Shown one piece after another: positions 42,600-51,029 of a DNA stretch of 51,029 bases. This stretch comes from Longimicrobium sp. (GTDB taxonomy: Bacteria > Gemmatimonadota > Gemmatimonadetes > Longimicrobiales > Longimicrobiaceae). The notes below the pieces were generated by a model. The model saw nothing but the letters and a program-made list of their open reading frames with translations, had not been told where the DNA came from and did no database searches. The translations under genes and the position numbers were made by a program. Positions within the stretch are counted from its first letter, which is position 1. Every line of letters starts with the position of its first letter. The stretch spans positions 1-51,029 of the forward strand of contig DASVQP010000024.1 in NCBI GenBank assembly GCA_036389135.1. Reading direction: 5' to 3'.

Positions 42600-43652
42600 T
42601 CACCCCCACACCGCCTCCTCGCGCACGCGCCGCCGCCGCCGCAGCACCCCCGACTCCAGCACCGAATCCAGCGCCAGCAGCACGAGCGCGGCTCCCAGGA
42701 ACCATTCATACCGGTTCCCAGGCCGCACCTGCGTCCAGTCCGGCCCGCCGGGGCGCACGGTGTTCACCGCCGCCGCCATCTCCGCCGCCGACGCCGTGCC
42801 GATCGGCCGGTAGCTGCCGCGCGTGACGGCGGCGACGCGCTGCAGGAGCGGCTCGCCCAGAGCGGAGCGCGCGATGGAGCCGTCCAGGTCGCGCTTGTAG
42901 CCGATACGCCGCCCGGTGCCGGGCTGCACGTCCGGAACCGGCCCGCCGGCGGGAGTGCCGATCCCCACCGCGTGCACCGCGATTCCGGCGCGGCCCAGCA
43001 GCGTGGCGGCGAGCTCCACGTCGCGCAGCTCCTCCAGCGCGTCGCCGTCGCTCATCAGCACCAGCGCCCCGCGCGCCTGCTCGCCCGGGCCGCCAAAGAG
43101 GAGCGCCGCACCCTGCCGCATCGCGTGCGACAGCGACGTCCCGCCCTGCGGCACCATCTCCGGGGCGAGCGCTTCCAGGTACGCGTCCAGCGCGTCGTAG
43201 TCGCGGGTCAGCGGGGCGACCACGTATCCCGCTCCCGCGAAGACGACGATGGCGACGCGCGCGCCCTGCACGCGCTTCAGGAAGTCGCGCGCGAGTGTCC
43301 GCTGCCTCTCCAGGCGGTTCGGGCGCACGTCCTCCACCAGCATGGAGTTGGACGCGTCCAGAATCAGCACCACGTCCGCCACGCGTGGGGCGGCGACCGG
43401 CTCGCGCCCCCACGTCGGCCCCGCGGCGGCGATGCCGAGAAGGAGCGCGGCAAGCACCAGAAGCGCCACCCGCCTTCGCGGAAGCCGCTCCAGCGCGGGA
43501 GCGAGGCGGCGCACCAGCGCGGGGTCGCCCAGCGATGCGGCGGCGTCGCGGCGGCGGCGCACCCACAGCAGCAGCGCGATCAGCGCGACCACGGGGAAGA
43601 GCGCGATCAGGTGCCGCAGCGCCGGATGCGCCAGCGTCAGCTCGGGGATCAC
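42600..43652 (-). CDS. von Willebrand factor A membrane protein (BatB-like)
   Basis: A 350-residue protein with two N-terminal membrane helices (about residues 14-30 and 60-77), then a vWA domain with the MIDAS start DASNSM, the Thr/Ser in QGGTSLSHAM and LMSDGD. One C-terminal membrane helix (YEWFLGAALVLLALDSVL) ends it. This is the Bat (aerotolerance) vWA topology. The GTG 43652 start overlaps the stop of the preceding vWA gene. Partners are probably the MoxR ATPase and DUF58 protein upstream. Confidence 0.85.
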   Translation of the reverse strand: MIPELTLAHPALRHLIALFPVVALIALLLWVRRRRDAAASLGDPALVRRLAPALERLPRRRVALLVLAALLLGIAAAGPTWGREPVAAPRVADVVLILDASNSMLVEDVRPNRLERQRTLARDFLKRVQGARVAIVVFAGAGYVVAPLTRDYDALDAYLEALAPEMVPQGGTSLSHAMRQGAALLFGGPGEQARGALVLMSDGDALEELRDVELAATLLGRAGIAVHAVGIGTPAGGPVPDVQPGTGRRIGYKRDLDGSIARSALGEPLLQRVAAVTRGSYRPIGTASAAEMAAAVNTVRPGGPDWTQVRPGNRYEWFLGAALVLLALDSVLESGVLRRRRRVREEAVWG

Positions 43653-44635
43653 GGCAGCCTCCCCCAGCGGGTCGCGCGGAAGAGGACTTCCAGGAGGAAG
43701 AGCGCCGCGCCCGCCAGCAGGAAGGGGAGGTACAGCTCGCGGTACTCCACCGTGCGGCGGATGCGGACGGGGCTCTTCACCAGCTGGTCGATGACCTCGT
43801 AGATGCGCTGCAGCCCGCGCGCGTCCGTCGCGCGGAAGTAGCGGCCGCCGGTGAGGCTCGCGATGTCGCGCAGGAGCGGCTCGTCGATGCTCACCGGAAG
43901 GAAGCCGTAGCGCAGCCCCGCCGGCGTCCGCGCGATGGGGATGCGGGCGCGCGTCTTGGAGCCCACGCCGATGGTGAAGACGCGGATGCCGTACGCGGCG
44001 GCGGCGCGGGCGGCGTCGCGCGGGTTGACGTTGCCGCGGTTGTTCTCGCCGTCGCTCAACAGGATCACCACGCGCGACCCCTCGATGCGGCGCAGGCGAT
44101 TGGCCGCCGCCGCCAGCCCCAGCCCAATCGCGGTGCCATCCTCCAGCTGCCCCACCTGCATGCTTTCGAGGACGGTGAGGAGCATGGAGTGGTCGGTGGT
44201 CAGCGGCACCATCGTGAGCGCCTCGCCCGCGAACGTCACCAGCCCGATTCGGTCGCTCTCGCGGTCGCGGACGAAGCTCGCCAGCGTCCGCTTGGCCGCG
44301 CCCAGACGGTTCACGGGGCGGAAGTCCTCCGCCAGCATCGACGACGACACGTCCATCGCCACCACGATCCCGATCCCCTCCGACTCGCTCTCCACGATCT
44401 GGCGGCCGGAGCGCGGGCCGGACAGCGCGATCACCAGGAGGACGAACGCGACCGCCCGCATCGCCGATGGGAGCCACGACCAGACGCGGGCGCTGCGCGG
44501 CGCGATGCTCGCCAGGAGGCCCGTGCGCGCGAATGTGACGGCGGGGCGCACGCGCTTCTTCGCCGCCCACCACCCCCAGAGCGGGAGGAGCAGAAGGAGC
44601 GCGAACGCCCACGGGTGCTCGAAGCCGAAGCTCAC
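43649..44635 (-). CDS. von Willebrand factor A membrane protein (BatA-like)
   Basis: A 328-residue protein. It opens SFGFEHPWAFALLLLLPLWGWW, the typical BatA start, has a second membrane helix (AVAFVLLVIALSGP), a vWA domain with MIDAS DVSSSM, DGTAIGLGL and LLSDGENNRG, and a C-terminal helix (LPFLLAGAALFLLEVLF). It starts at GTG 44635 inside the upstream stop and overlaps the next vWA gene. Two tandem vWA proteins are standard in Bat operons. Confidence 0.9.
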   Translation of the reverse strand: MSFGFEHPWAFALLLLLPLWGWWAAKKRVRPAVTFARTGLLASIAPRSARVWSWLPSAMRAVAFVLLVIALSGPRSGRQIVESESEGIGIVVAMDVSSSMLAEDFRPVNRLGAAKRTLASFVRDRESDRIGLVTFAGEALTMVPLTTDHSMLLTVLESMQVGQLEDGTAIGLGLAAAANRLRRIEGSRVVILLSDGENNRGNVNPRDAARAAAAYGIRVFTIGVGSKTRARIPIARTPAGLRYGFLPVSIDEPLLRDIASLTGGRYFRATDARGLQRIYEVIDQLVKSPVRIRRTVEYRELYLPFLLAGAALFLLEVLFRATRWGRLP

Positions 44636-45525
44636 CGCCGCGCCTCCTCCTCGCGGGGGGCGCGCGCGTCGCGCCCGAACGACTCCACCCACCTACGCGC
44701 CTCCTCCCAGTCGCGCAGCGCCGTGTCCGCGGGCACGGGGAAGCGCGCGAACTTCGCCAGGTCGGCCGTGTGCAGCACGGAGCGGAGCGGCCCCAGGTCA
44801 CGGGCGGGTACGCCGTCGCGCTCCATGCGGCGCTCCAGCTCGGTCGTGGTCAGGTCCGGGCTCCAGCGCGGGCGGACGGCGTGCGCGAAGCCGCGCAGCG
44901 CGTCGGCCACGAGCGTGTAGAAGGCTCGCCCGTCGCCGCGCTCCGCCAGCCCCGACACACGTGCCGCCTCCAGCGCTTCCAGTGCCTGCTCGCGTGCGTC
45001 CGTCGGCGCGACGATGGGCTCGGGGCGCGGCCGGAGCCTGCGGCGGCGCAGCCAGTAGAGGAGCACGAGGAGCCACGCCGCGAGCGCCGCCCCCGCCGCC
45101 ACCAGCCGCCAGTCGAGGCGCCGGTCGGGTCCGATGACGTCCTTGGGCGGCTTGGGCTTGAGTTGCGACGTGTCGCGCGGAAGTACGGACTGCACGGCCG
45201 GCACGCCGAAGCGGAGCGGGATCGTGCGCACTCCACCATCGGCCGCGACGATGCGTCCGCGCGCCGTCACGCTCGTCGCGGGGCCGGGCGTCCACGCCAC
45301 CAGCGTCGCCGTGGCGCGCGCGCCGGGCTCGATCCTCACTCGCCCGATCGCCTGCACGCGCGAGCTGTCCGCATTCAGGAAGCTCACTTCCAGCCGCGAG
45401 CCCGCCGGGATCGCGATCTCCACGACCGAAACGATGCGGTCGCCCACGGTCAGCACGCGCCTCGCCTGCGCGGCGGCGGGCGCGGCGAGGGCGGCGCACA
45501 GCACGAGCGCCATCCACCGCGTCAC
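44632..45525 (-). CDS. BatD/DUF4381-like membrane protein
   Basis: A 297-residue protein. A signal peptide (about 1-20, ending PAAAQA) is followed by an extracytoplasmic beta domain, one membrane helix (WRLVAAGAALAAWLLVLLYWL, about 140-160) and a cytoplasmic helical domain (ALEALEAARVSGLAERGDGRAFYTLVADALRGF, quoted by its ends ALEA and LRGF), as in DUF4381/BatD-like proteins of MoxR operons. It overlaps genes on both sides by 4 nt. Confidence 0.75.
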   Translation of the reverse strand: MTRWMALVLCAALAAPAAAQARRVLTVGDRIVSVVEIAIPAGSRLEVSFLNADSSRVQAIGRVRIEPGARATATLVAWTPGPATSVTARGRIVAADGGVRTIPLRFGVPAVQSVLPRDTSQLKPKPPKDVIGPDRRLDWRLVAAGAALAAWLLVLLYWLRRRRLRPRPEPIVAPTDAREQALEALEAARVSGLAERGDGRAFYTLVADALRGFAHAVRPRWSPDLTTTELERRMERDGVPARDLGPLRSVLHTADLAKFARFPVPADTALRDWEEARRWVESFGRDARAPREEEARR

Positions 45526-46472
45526 TGCCGCAGCCTCCGCTCGCGGCGCCGGAAGAAGGAGAGCACCGCGTTGGAGGTCGGCTCATTCGTCGCCAGCGCG
45601 ATCTCCTCCATCCCGAGGCGCCGGAAGATGCGCCGCATCGCCATCCGCTCGTCGCGGACGGCATCGCGGTACCGCTCGCGGATCTCCTCCGAGCTGGTGT
45701 CCACAATCACCTCCGCGCCGGTCTCGGGATCGCGCACGCGCAGGAGGCCGGCGTCGGGAAGCTCGTCGTCCGCGGGGTCGGTCAGGACGACGGGGATGAC
45801 GTCGTGGCGCGCCGAGGCGGCCGTGAAGGCGCGGTCCACATCGGCCAGCGCGGGGCCGACGACGAAATCCGAGACGACGAAGACGATGGAGCGCGAGCGC
45901 AGCAGCCGCGTCGCGTAGCCGATCGACGCCGCCAGGTCCGTCCCGCGCCCCGCCGGACGGAAGGCGATCAGGTCGCGCAGGATGCGCATCACGTGGCGCC
46001 TCCCCTTTCGCGGCGGCACGAAGAGCTCCACGCGGTCGGTGAAGACGAGGAGCCCCACGCGGTCGTTGTTGCGCACGGCGGACATCGCCAGCGTGGCGGC
46101 GGCCTCCACCACCATCTCAGATTTGAAGCGCGCGCGCGTCCCCCACCGCTGCGAGCCGGAAAGGTCGACGGCGAGGAGCACCGTAAGCTCGCGCTCCTCC
46201 ACGTACTTTTTGACGAAGACGCCGCCCGTGCGCGCGGAGACGTTCCAGTCGATCGTGCGCACGTCGTCGCCGGGGAGGTACTCGCGCACCTCCACGAACT
46301 CGATCCCCTGCCCCTTGAACACGGAATGGTACTCGCCGCTGAAGCGCGACGTCACCAGGCCGCGCGTGCGCAGCTCCACCCGCCGCACCTGGCGGAGGAT
46401 CTCCTGGAGCGGAGCGGGGGGCGGCAGGGCGGGCGGGCTCGGGCGCCGCCGGAAGAGGTCCAGCAGCCCCAT
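45522..46472 (-). CDS. DUF58 (vWA-like) protein
   Basis: A 316-residue protein. The DUF58 signature block is visible: FSGEYHSVFKGQGIEF, REYLPGDDVRTIDWNVSAR, then the vWA-like LLAVDLSGSQ. It is the regular partner of MoxR ATPases and is predicted to be cytoplasmic. Its start overlaps the moxR stop at 46472, and its stop overlaps the BatD-like gene. Confidence 0.93.
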   Translation of the reverse strand: MGLLDLFRRRPSPPALPPPAPLQEILRQVRRVELRTRGLVTSRFSGEYHSVFKGQGIEFVEVREYLPGDDVRTIDWNVSARTGGVFVKKYVEERELTVLLAVDLSGSQRWGTRARFKSEMVVEAAATLAMSAVRNNDRVGLLVFTDRVELFVPPRKGRRHVMRILRDLIAFRPAGRGTDLAASIGYATRLLRSRSIVFVVSDFVVGPALADVDRAFTAASARHDVIPVVLTDPADDELPDAGLLRVRDPETGAEVIVDTSSEEIRERYRDAVRDERMAMRRIFRRLGMEEIALATNEPTSNAVLSFFRRRERRLRQ

Positions 46473-47458
46473 CAGGGCACGCGCACCACTTCGAAGATGC
46501 GCTTCACCACGTCCTCCGAAGTCACCTCCTCCGCCTCCGCCTCGTACGTCAGCACCACGCGGTGGCGCAGCACGTCCGGACCGATCGCCTTCACGTCGTC
46601 AGGCACCACGAAGTTGCGCCCGCGCAGGTAGGCATGGGCGCGCGCGCAGGCCGCCAGCGCCAGCGTCGCCCGCGGCGATGCGCCGAACTCGATCAGCGGC
46701 TGCAGCTCGGCGGCCCCGTGGCTGCGCGGGTCGCGGGTGGCGCCCACCAGGTCCAGGATGTAGTCGGCGATCTTTTCGTCGAGGTAGAGCCCCGCCACCA
46801 CGCGCCGGGCGGCGAGGATCTCCTCCGGCCCCGCCACGCGCCGCACGGGCTCCTCGCCCACGCCGGCGCCGCGCCGCAGGATCTCGCGCTCCTCGTCGCG
46901 GGTGGGGTAGCCCACGCGCACCTTGAGCATGAAGCGGTCGACCTGCGCCTCGGGGAGCGGGTAGGTGCCGGTCTGCTCGATGGGGTTCTGCGTGGCGAGC
47001 ACCAGGAACGGCTGCGGCAGCGGGTGCGTCTCGCCGCCGATGGTCACCTGGCGCTCCTGCATCGCCTCCAGCAGCGCGGCCTGCACCTTGGCGGGGGCGC
47101 GGTTCACCTCGTCGGCCAGCACGATGTTGGCGAAGATCGGGCCGCGGTGCGGCACGAACTCCCCCGTGCGGTTGTTGTAGATCGTCGTCCCCACCACGTC
47201 GGCGGGAAGTAGGTCGGGGGTGAACTGGATGCGCTGGAAGGAGGCGTGGATCGTCTCCGCCAGCGTGCGCACCGCGAGCGTCTTGGCGAGGCCCGGGAGC
47301 CCTTCGAAGAGGACGTGCCCCCCCGTGAGCAGCCCGATCAGGAGCCGCTCGATCATGTACTGCTGGCCCACGACGCGGCGGTGCACCTCTTCCACGACGC
47401 GGTCCAGGAACTCGGCGCGCGGGATCTCCGCGGGCGCGTACGGCGAAGGGATGCTCAT
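46472..47458 (-). CDS. MoxR-family AAA+ ATPase
   Basis: A 328-residue AAA+ chaperone-like ATPase that heads the Bat operon. Seen: Walker A LFEGLPGLAKT, Walker B VLADEVNRAPAKVQ, sensor-1 LVLATQNPIEQTGTYPLPEAQ (ends LVLA and PEAQ), the Arg-finger region and a C-terminal lid with LRHRVVLTYEAEAE. MoxR proteins are thought to help assemble or activate vWA partners. ATG 47458 was chosen; a GTG three codons upstream (47467) is also possible. Confidence 0.95.
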   Translation of the reverse strand: MSIPSPYAPAEIPRAEFLDRVVEEVHRRVVGQQYMIERLLIGLLTGGHVLFEGLPGLAKTLAVRTLAETIHASFQRIQFTPDLLPADVVGTTIYNNRTGEFVPHRGPIFANIVLADEVNRAPAKVQAALLEAMQERQVTIGGETHPLPQPFLVLATQNPIEQTGTYPLPEAQVDRFMLKVRVGYPTRDEEREILRRGAGVGEEPVRRVAGPEEILAARRVVAGLYLDEKIADYILDLVGATRDPRSHGAAELQPLIEFGASPRATLALAACARAHAYLRGRNFVVPDDVKAIGPDVLRHRVVLTYEAEAEEVTSEDVVKRIFEVVRVP

Positions 47459-47537
47459 CCGGTCCACTTATTCGGGAGTCAACGACGAACCGGCCCCACC
47501 CGAGGAAATCTCGTGCCGGGGCGGCGGATGAACAGCT

Positions 47538-47637
47538 TCACACAGAGACACAGAGGGTACGGAAAGAAAGAACGACAAGAAGTTCTCTGTAGCTTTTCAG
47601 TTCCCTTCGTGTTCTCTGGGTGAGGCTGTTGTTTTCA
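47538..47637 (-). repeat. Fold-back repeat family A, copy 5 (HEAT gene-moxR)
   Basis: On the minus strand it begins with the TGA of the HEAT-repeat gene (TGAAAACAACAGCCTCAC) and ends CCTCTGTGTCTCTGTGTGAA. The left arm is more degenerate (CCAGAGAACACGAAGGG). Both neighbours run on the minus strand. Confidence 0.82.
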
Positions 47638-49152
47638 CGCCATCGTCGGTGAAAGCGCTTTGATGACGGCGTCGCGGACTTCGCCGTTGCGGTCGCGGAG
47701 GAGGGGCTGGAGGGCAGCACGGGCCGCGTCCCCGCCAATCTCGCCGAGGGCGCGCACGGCCTCGATGCGCACCTGCGGCGGAGTGCGCGAGAAGAAGCCG
47801 CCGGCACCCGCGCGCTCCGCAAGCGCCGGGATCGCGCGGGCGTTGCCGATGCGGCCCAGCGCGCGGAGCAGCTCGACGAGCGCCTCCGCGTCCGTCTCGG
47901 CGGCGAGGCGGTCGAGGAGGGGGGCTACGGCGGAGGGCGACCTGGTGAGGCCCAGCCCCAGCGCCGCAGCCGCGCGCAGGGAGGATTCGCGGTCGGTGAG
48001 CGCCTTGACGAGGAGCGGCACCGCCTGCTCGTCGCCATACTTGCTGAGCGCCAGGATCGTCTCGCGGCGCACCCGGGCATCGGCGTGGAGGATGGTGCGC
48101 GCGAAGTGCTCCGCCGCGTCCGCGCTGCGGATCTCGCCCAGGATGCCGACCATGTTGCGCACCACGAACCAGCGCTGGTCGCCGATCATGTCCTCCAGCA
48201 GCGGCACGCCCACCGCGTCGAGCGCCACCAGCGTGTCGCGGTACGCGCGCCGCGCCGAGAGGTCGCTCGCCGCCGTCAGCTCGCGCACCAGCGGCGACAC
48301 CACCTCCGCGCCCAGGTGCAGCAGGGTGGAGCGGAGGGCCGTGCGCTCCTCGTCGGAGCGGGTCCGGCCCAGCCGCCGAACCAGCTCGTCGATGATGGTG
48401 GGATCGGCGATGCGGTGCATGGCGAGCATCACCGCGCCGCGCGTGGCGGGATTGCGTCCGTGGAGCTGCTCCGCGTCCCGCCGCAGCTCGTCCAGCACCA
48501 CGATGGCGCGGTCCATCTCGCTCTTTTGCATGTAGTACTGCGCGACGAGCTCCAGCCGCTGGAGCGCCTCCACCCGCTGGCTGTCGTTCCCCTCGTGCAG
48601 CATGCGGCGCAGCTCGGCCGTGTCCTCCGTCGCCACGCGTTGCGCGGAGAGCTGCACCTGCTCGTACATGTCCTGCGCGCTCCACAGCGAGATCCCGTCC
48701 GCCGCCGAGCCGGCTGATGCCGGAGACTGCGGCCGCGGCTGGATCCAGTCGCCGTTGACGGACACGCGCGCGGCGCCCGCCGCCGCCAGCGCCGCCGCGA
48801 AGCCGCCGACGGCGCGGGCCACGCGGGGCGGCAGGGTGCAGGCGGAGAGGAAGCGCCCCACCGATTCGATCCCCATGTCGCGGCGCAGCACGAGCGAGCG
48901 CACGCCGTGCTCGCAAAGCCGCGTGGCGAAGCGCTCCACGTGCGGCGAGCGGCGCACCGGCGGCTCGCCCACCATCACCAGGCCGGTGGAGTCGACGTCG
49001 ACGCGCGTGTCGTCTTCGCGCGCCTGGAGGGCCGCACCCAGCTTCAGGATCCCCTGCACCAGCGTGGGATGCTTGAGCGGGTAGAACTCGCTGAGGGCGA
49101 ACCCCCGCGCGAGCTCCACGAGCAGCGTGGAACCGCTCTTGTTGCCGTTCAC
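47635..49152 (-). CDS. HEAT-repeat protein
   Basis: A 505-residue soluble protein with no signal peptide. The C-terminal two thirds consist of HEAT/PBS-lyase-type helical pairs (VVSPLVRELTAASD, RWFVVRNMVGILGEIRSADA, RRETILALSKYGDEQAVPLLVKAL quoted in part, IEAVRALGEIGGDAARAAL). The N-terminal 150 residues (ELARGFALSEFYPLKHPTLVQGI) resemble the start of uncharacterised HEAT proteins. It is likely a protein-interaction scaffold. The GTG 49152 start follows the saccharopine-dehydrogenase-like gene by 21 nt, so the pair is probably co-transcribed. Confidence 0.85.
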   Translation of the reverse strand: MNGNKSGSTLLVELARGFALSEFYPLKHPTLVQGILKLGAALQAREDDTRVDVDSTGLVMVGEPPVRRSPHVERFATRLCEHGVRSLVLRRDMGIESVGRFLSACTLPPRVARAVGGFAAALAAAGAARVSVNGDWIQPRPQSPASAGSAADGISLWSAQDMYEQVQLSAQRVATEDTAELRRMLHEGNDSQRVEALQRLELVAQYYMQKSEMDRAIVVLDELRRDAEQLHGRNPATRGAVMLAMHRIADPTIIDELVRRLGRTRSDEERTALRSTLLHLGAEVVSPLVRELTAASDLSARRAYRDTLVALDAVGVPLLEDMIGDQRWFVVRNMVGILGEIRSADAAEHFARTILHADARVRRETILALSKYGDEQAVPLLVKALTDRESSLRAAAALGLGLTRSPSAVAPLLDRLAAETDAEALVELLRALGRIGNARAIPALAERAGAGGFFSRTPPQVRIEAVRALGEIGGDAARAALQPLLRDRNGEVRDAVIKALSPTMA

Positions 49153-49173
49153 CTTCCCCCCGGGCGCAGGTTT

Positions 49174-50814
49174 CTAGCGTTTGATGCGCTCGCCTTCGTC
49201 CTCGTACCGGAAGATCCACGCGGCCAGGGCACCGGGGCGGATGCGCCGCTCCCGCTGCCAGGGCTCCATGTCCCACCGCGACCCGCCCTCGGCGCCGGAG
49301 TGGGAGTCCAGCCGCCGCAGCACCTCGCCCACCCTCCGCTGCCACGTCGCCCAGTTGGCCGCCCGCAGGTCCACCCACCCGCTCCGCGCCGCCGCTTCCG
49401 GCCCGCGATCCCCCAGCCCGACCTTTACGTCGCGCCCGCGCAGCACGCGCTCCCCGTCCACCAGCAGGATGGGGAGGCCGATGGAGAGGATGCGGGTGCG
49501 CAGGTCTGCGTCCTCGTCCAGCAGCCGCCCGGCACGCGCCGCCATCTCCTCCGGCTCCAGCTCCGCCGCGCGGTCCAGGCTGCCGTCCGCCAGGCGGCGC
49601 AGGATCTCGCCCTCGAAGAGGAGCTTGGCGAGCCGGGGCGGACCCAGCATCTCGTAGGCGACGGCGTGGCTTCCGCTCTCCTCCTCCAGCGCGTCCATGT
49701 GCGCCAGCGCGGCCGTGCGCAGGACGCCGGCGCGGTACGTCGGCCCGCTGGTGGCGGCGTCCAGCGCGGCGACCACGTCGTGCCCGCTGGGGCGCCCCTG
49801 GATCTCCCACACCACGTCGCGCGCGATCTCTTCCGGGGTGATGAACTCCATCAGCCCCAGCGCCGTCAGCGCCTCGAACTCGCCGGGGCTGAACAGGCCG
49901 TTCTCCCCCGCGTCCAGGAAGACGCCGTCCAGCGTCTCCCCCGTCTCCTTCCACGCCTCGCCCGCGCCCTCGAACCCCTCCAGCGCCACCGGCCCCGCCG
50001 CGTCGATGCGCGGGATGGGACGCCGGCCCTTCATCACCTCGCCGAAGCCGATGCGTTTCCACGAGATGGCGGCGGTGGGCTTGATCTCCTTGACCGCCGG
50101 GGCCCCCGGCGTGCGCGCCATCAGGTAGAGGAGCAGCGTGTGCGCCCCCGCCACCGCGCTCTTGGCCAGGAGCTGGCGCGACGGCCGGTCCTCGGAGTGC
50201 GTGAAGGGGATGTTGAGCCCCATCCCGCCCGTCCCCGCCGTCCCCACCTTGAGGTAAGCGCGCGTCCCCACCTCCATCATCGCGTTTAGCGCGACGTAGA
50301 CGTGGTGGATCAGGTTGGGGAGGTAGAGCGTGAGGAGGTGCTGCTCGACCAGGTCGGCGCCGGCTTCGTCGCGGCGGGCGGCGTCGCGCAGGCCGTTGGC
50401 GCTCTGGAAGACGTTCTGGTACGCGAAGCCGGTGGCGGTGTTCACGCAGTCGATCACGATGTCCGGCCGGTGGCGGAAGATGAGGTCGCCGAGCGCGTTG
50501 GCTCGCACCGCGTCGCCGCCGAGCGAGCCGTAGAGCCCGTCCAGCACCTGCCCGCGCGCGTCCGCGTCGTTCATCAGCGTCTCGCGCGGCGCATCCTTGA
50601 GCGCTGCCGGCACGAAGAGGTTCCCCCACTCCGCCAGCAGCTCGGTGCCGCCGGCCTCCGGGCGCAGCAGCTCCACCCCGTCGCGCGCCTCCCCCTCCGT
50701 GAGCGCGGCGATCACGACCACCGCCGGCTGGTGCAGCAGAAGCTCCCGAGCCGCCGCGAGCCCCACCAGCCCGGAACCGCCCAGGATCAGGATGCGCGAA
50801 CCCTTGATGTCCAT
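49174..50814 (-). CDS. Saccharopine-dehydrogenase-like NAD(P)-binding protein
   Basis: A 546-residue protein. It opens MDIKGSRILILGGSGLVGLAAARELL, an NAD(P)-binding Rossmann GxxGxxG fold. A typical oxidoreductase middle part (PDIVIDCVNTATGFAYQNVF) and a long C-terminal region follow, with no membrane helix or obvious catalytic motif I can name. Proteins of this kind are often annotated as short-chain dehydrogenase or saccharopine dehydrogenase family; the substrate is unknown. ATG 50814 was chosen; the upstream extension runs into intron-like sequence. Confidence 0.7.
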   Translation of the reverse strand: MDIKGSRILILGGSGLVGLAAARELLLHQPAVVVIAALTEGEARDGVELLRPEAGGTELLAEWGNLFVPAALKDAPRETLMNDADARGQVLDGLYGSLGGDAVRANALGDLIFRHRPDIVIDCVNTATGFAYQNVFQSANGLRDAARRDEAGADLVEQHLLTLYLPNLIHHVYVALNAMMEVGTRAYLKVGTAGTGGMGLNIPFTHSEDRPSRQLLAKSAVAGAHTLLLYLMARTPGAPAVKEIKPTAAISWKRIGFGEVMKGRRPIPRIDAAGPVALEGFEGAGEAWKETGETLDGVFLDAGENGLFSPGEFEALTALGLMEFITPEEIARDVVWEIQGRPSGHDVVAALDAATSGPTYRAGVLRTAALAHMDALEEESGSHAVAYEMLGPPRLAKLLFEGEILRRLADGSLDRAAELEPEEMAARAGRLLDEDADLRTRILSIGLPILLVDGERVLRGRDVKVGLGDRGPEAAARSGWVDLRAANWATWQRRVGEVLRRLDSHSGAEGGSRWDMEPWQRERRIRPGALAAWIFRYEDEGERIKR

Positions 50815-50847
50815 ATCTATGATACGAGAGCAGATTGAAGAAGAACG

Positions 50848-50887
50848 GGTCTCACGCGGGGGCGCGGAGAGAACAACGGCAAAAGCA

Positions 50888-50888
<1 letters not shown>
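50848..50888 (-). repeat. Half copy of fold-back repeat family A (right arm only)
   Basis: On the minus strand GCTTTTGCCGTTGTTCTCTC is followed by CGCGCCCCCGCGTGAGACC. This resembles a right arm (CCTCTGCGNCTCTGTGTGAG) with substitutions. The left arm is not present; the sequence on its other side is the group II intron end. Confidence 0.4.

Positions 50889-51029
<141 letters not shown>

Overview
The window is about 51 kb of very GC-rich (roughly 70% by eye) bacterial chromosome. It is densely coded, with many 4-bp stop/start overlaps and many short intergenic fold-back repeats. It encodes a type II secretion system (T2SS), a phosphate-selective porin and lipoproteins, so the organism has an outer membrane. 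The gene mix and repeat style would fit Gemmatimonadota (a Longimicrobium-like organism). That placement is an inference, because no 16S gene lies in the window.

Left arm (1-11.4 kb, all +): the 3' part of a secreted subtilisin (S8) peptidase with SLH-like modules, then a compact T2SS operon gspI-J-K-L-M-C-D-E-F-H. No major pseudopilin (gspG) or prepilin peptidase (gspO) is visible here. Two copies of a roughly 110-bp fold-back repeat sit inside the operon.

Accessory patch (11.4-13.5 kb): lower GC. It holds a hicB 5' remnant fused to the gspH stop, a zinc-ribbon membrane protein, a decayed tRNA-Arg, a hicBA toxin-antitoxin pair and an orphan protein. A 52-bp perfect direct repeat of tRNA-Arg flanks most of it.

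Stable RNA operon (13.5-14.5 kb, -): a strong promoter-like sequence, then tRNA-Lys(CTT), tRNA-Arg(ACG), tRNA-Leu(CAG), tRNA-Leu(TAA), RNase P RNA and tRNA-Arg(CCG), then a terminator. The RNase P RNA appears to be embedded in a tRNA operon with only a few bases between it and its neighbours.

Central metabolism and phosphate (14.6-29.7 kb): glutaryl-CoA dehydrogenase, NAD-type isocitrate dehydrogenase with two small membrane proteins, a lipoprotein and a short-chain dehydrogenase. A phosphate island follows: pstS-pstC-(343-bp inverted-repeat element)-pstA-pstB-phoU on the minus strand, and divergently a DUF47/PhoU-like protein, a Pit transporter and an OprP-like porin on the plus strand. GTTAC repeats resembling Pho boxes lie between the divergent operons. 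Then come fructose-bisphosphatase, a small HELTH metallopeptidase and ComEC.

Right arm (32-51 kb, mostly -): a carboxypeptidase-regulatory-like lipoprotein, miaB, glyA, a vapBC-type toxin-antitoxin pair, a membrane protein, a 1282-residue RecB-like nuclease/Dna2-like helicase fusion, a MoxR-DUF58-BatD/A/B-TPR ('aerotolerance-like') operon, a HEAT-repeat protein and a saccharopine-dehydrogenase-like protein. The last 140 bp match the domain V/VI end of a group II intron whose body lies beyond the right edge.

The most striking points are the rnpB-tRNA operon, the fold-back repeat family whose five copies all abut the stop codon of the upstream member of a co-directional gene pair, the tRNA-flanked toxin-antitoxin patch, and the nuclease-helicase fusion.
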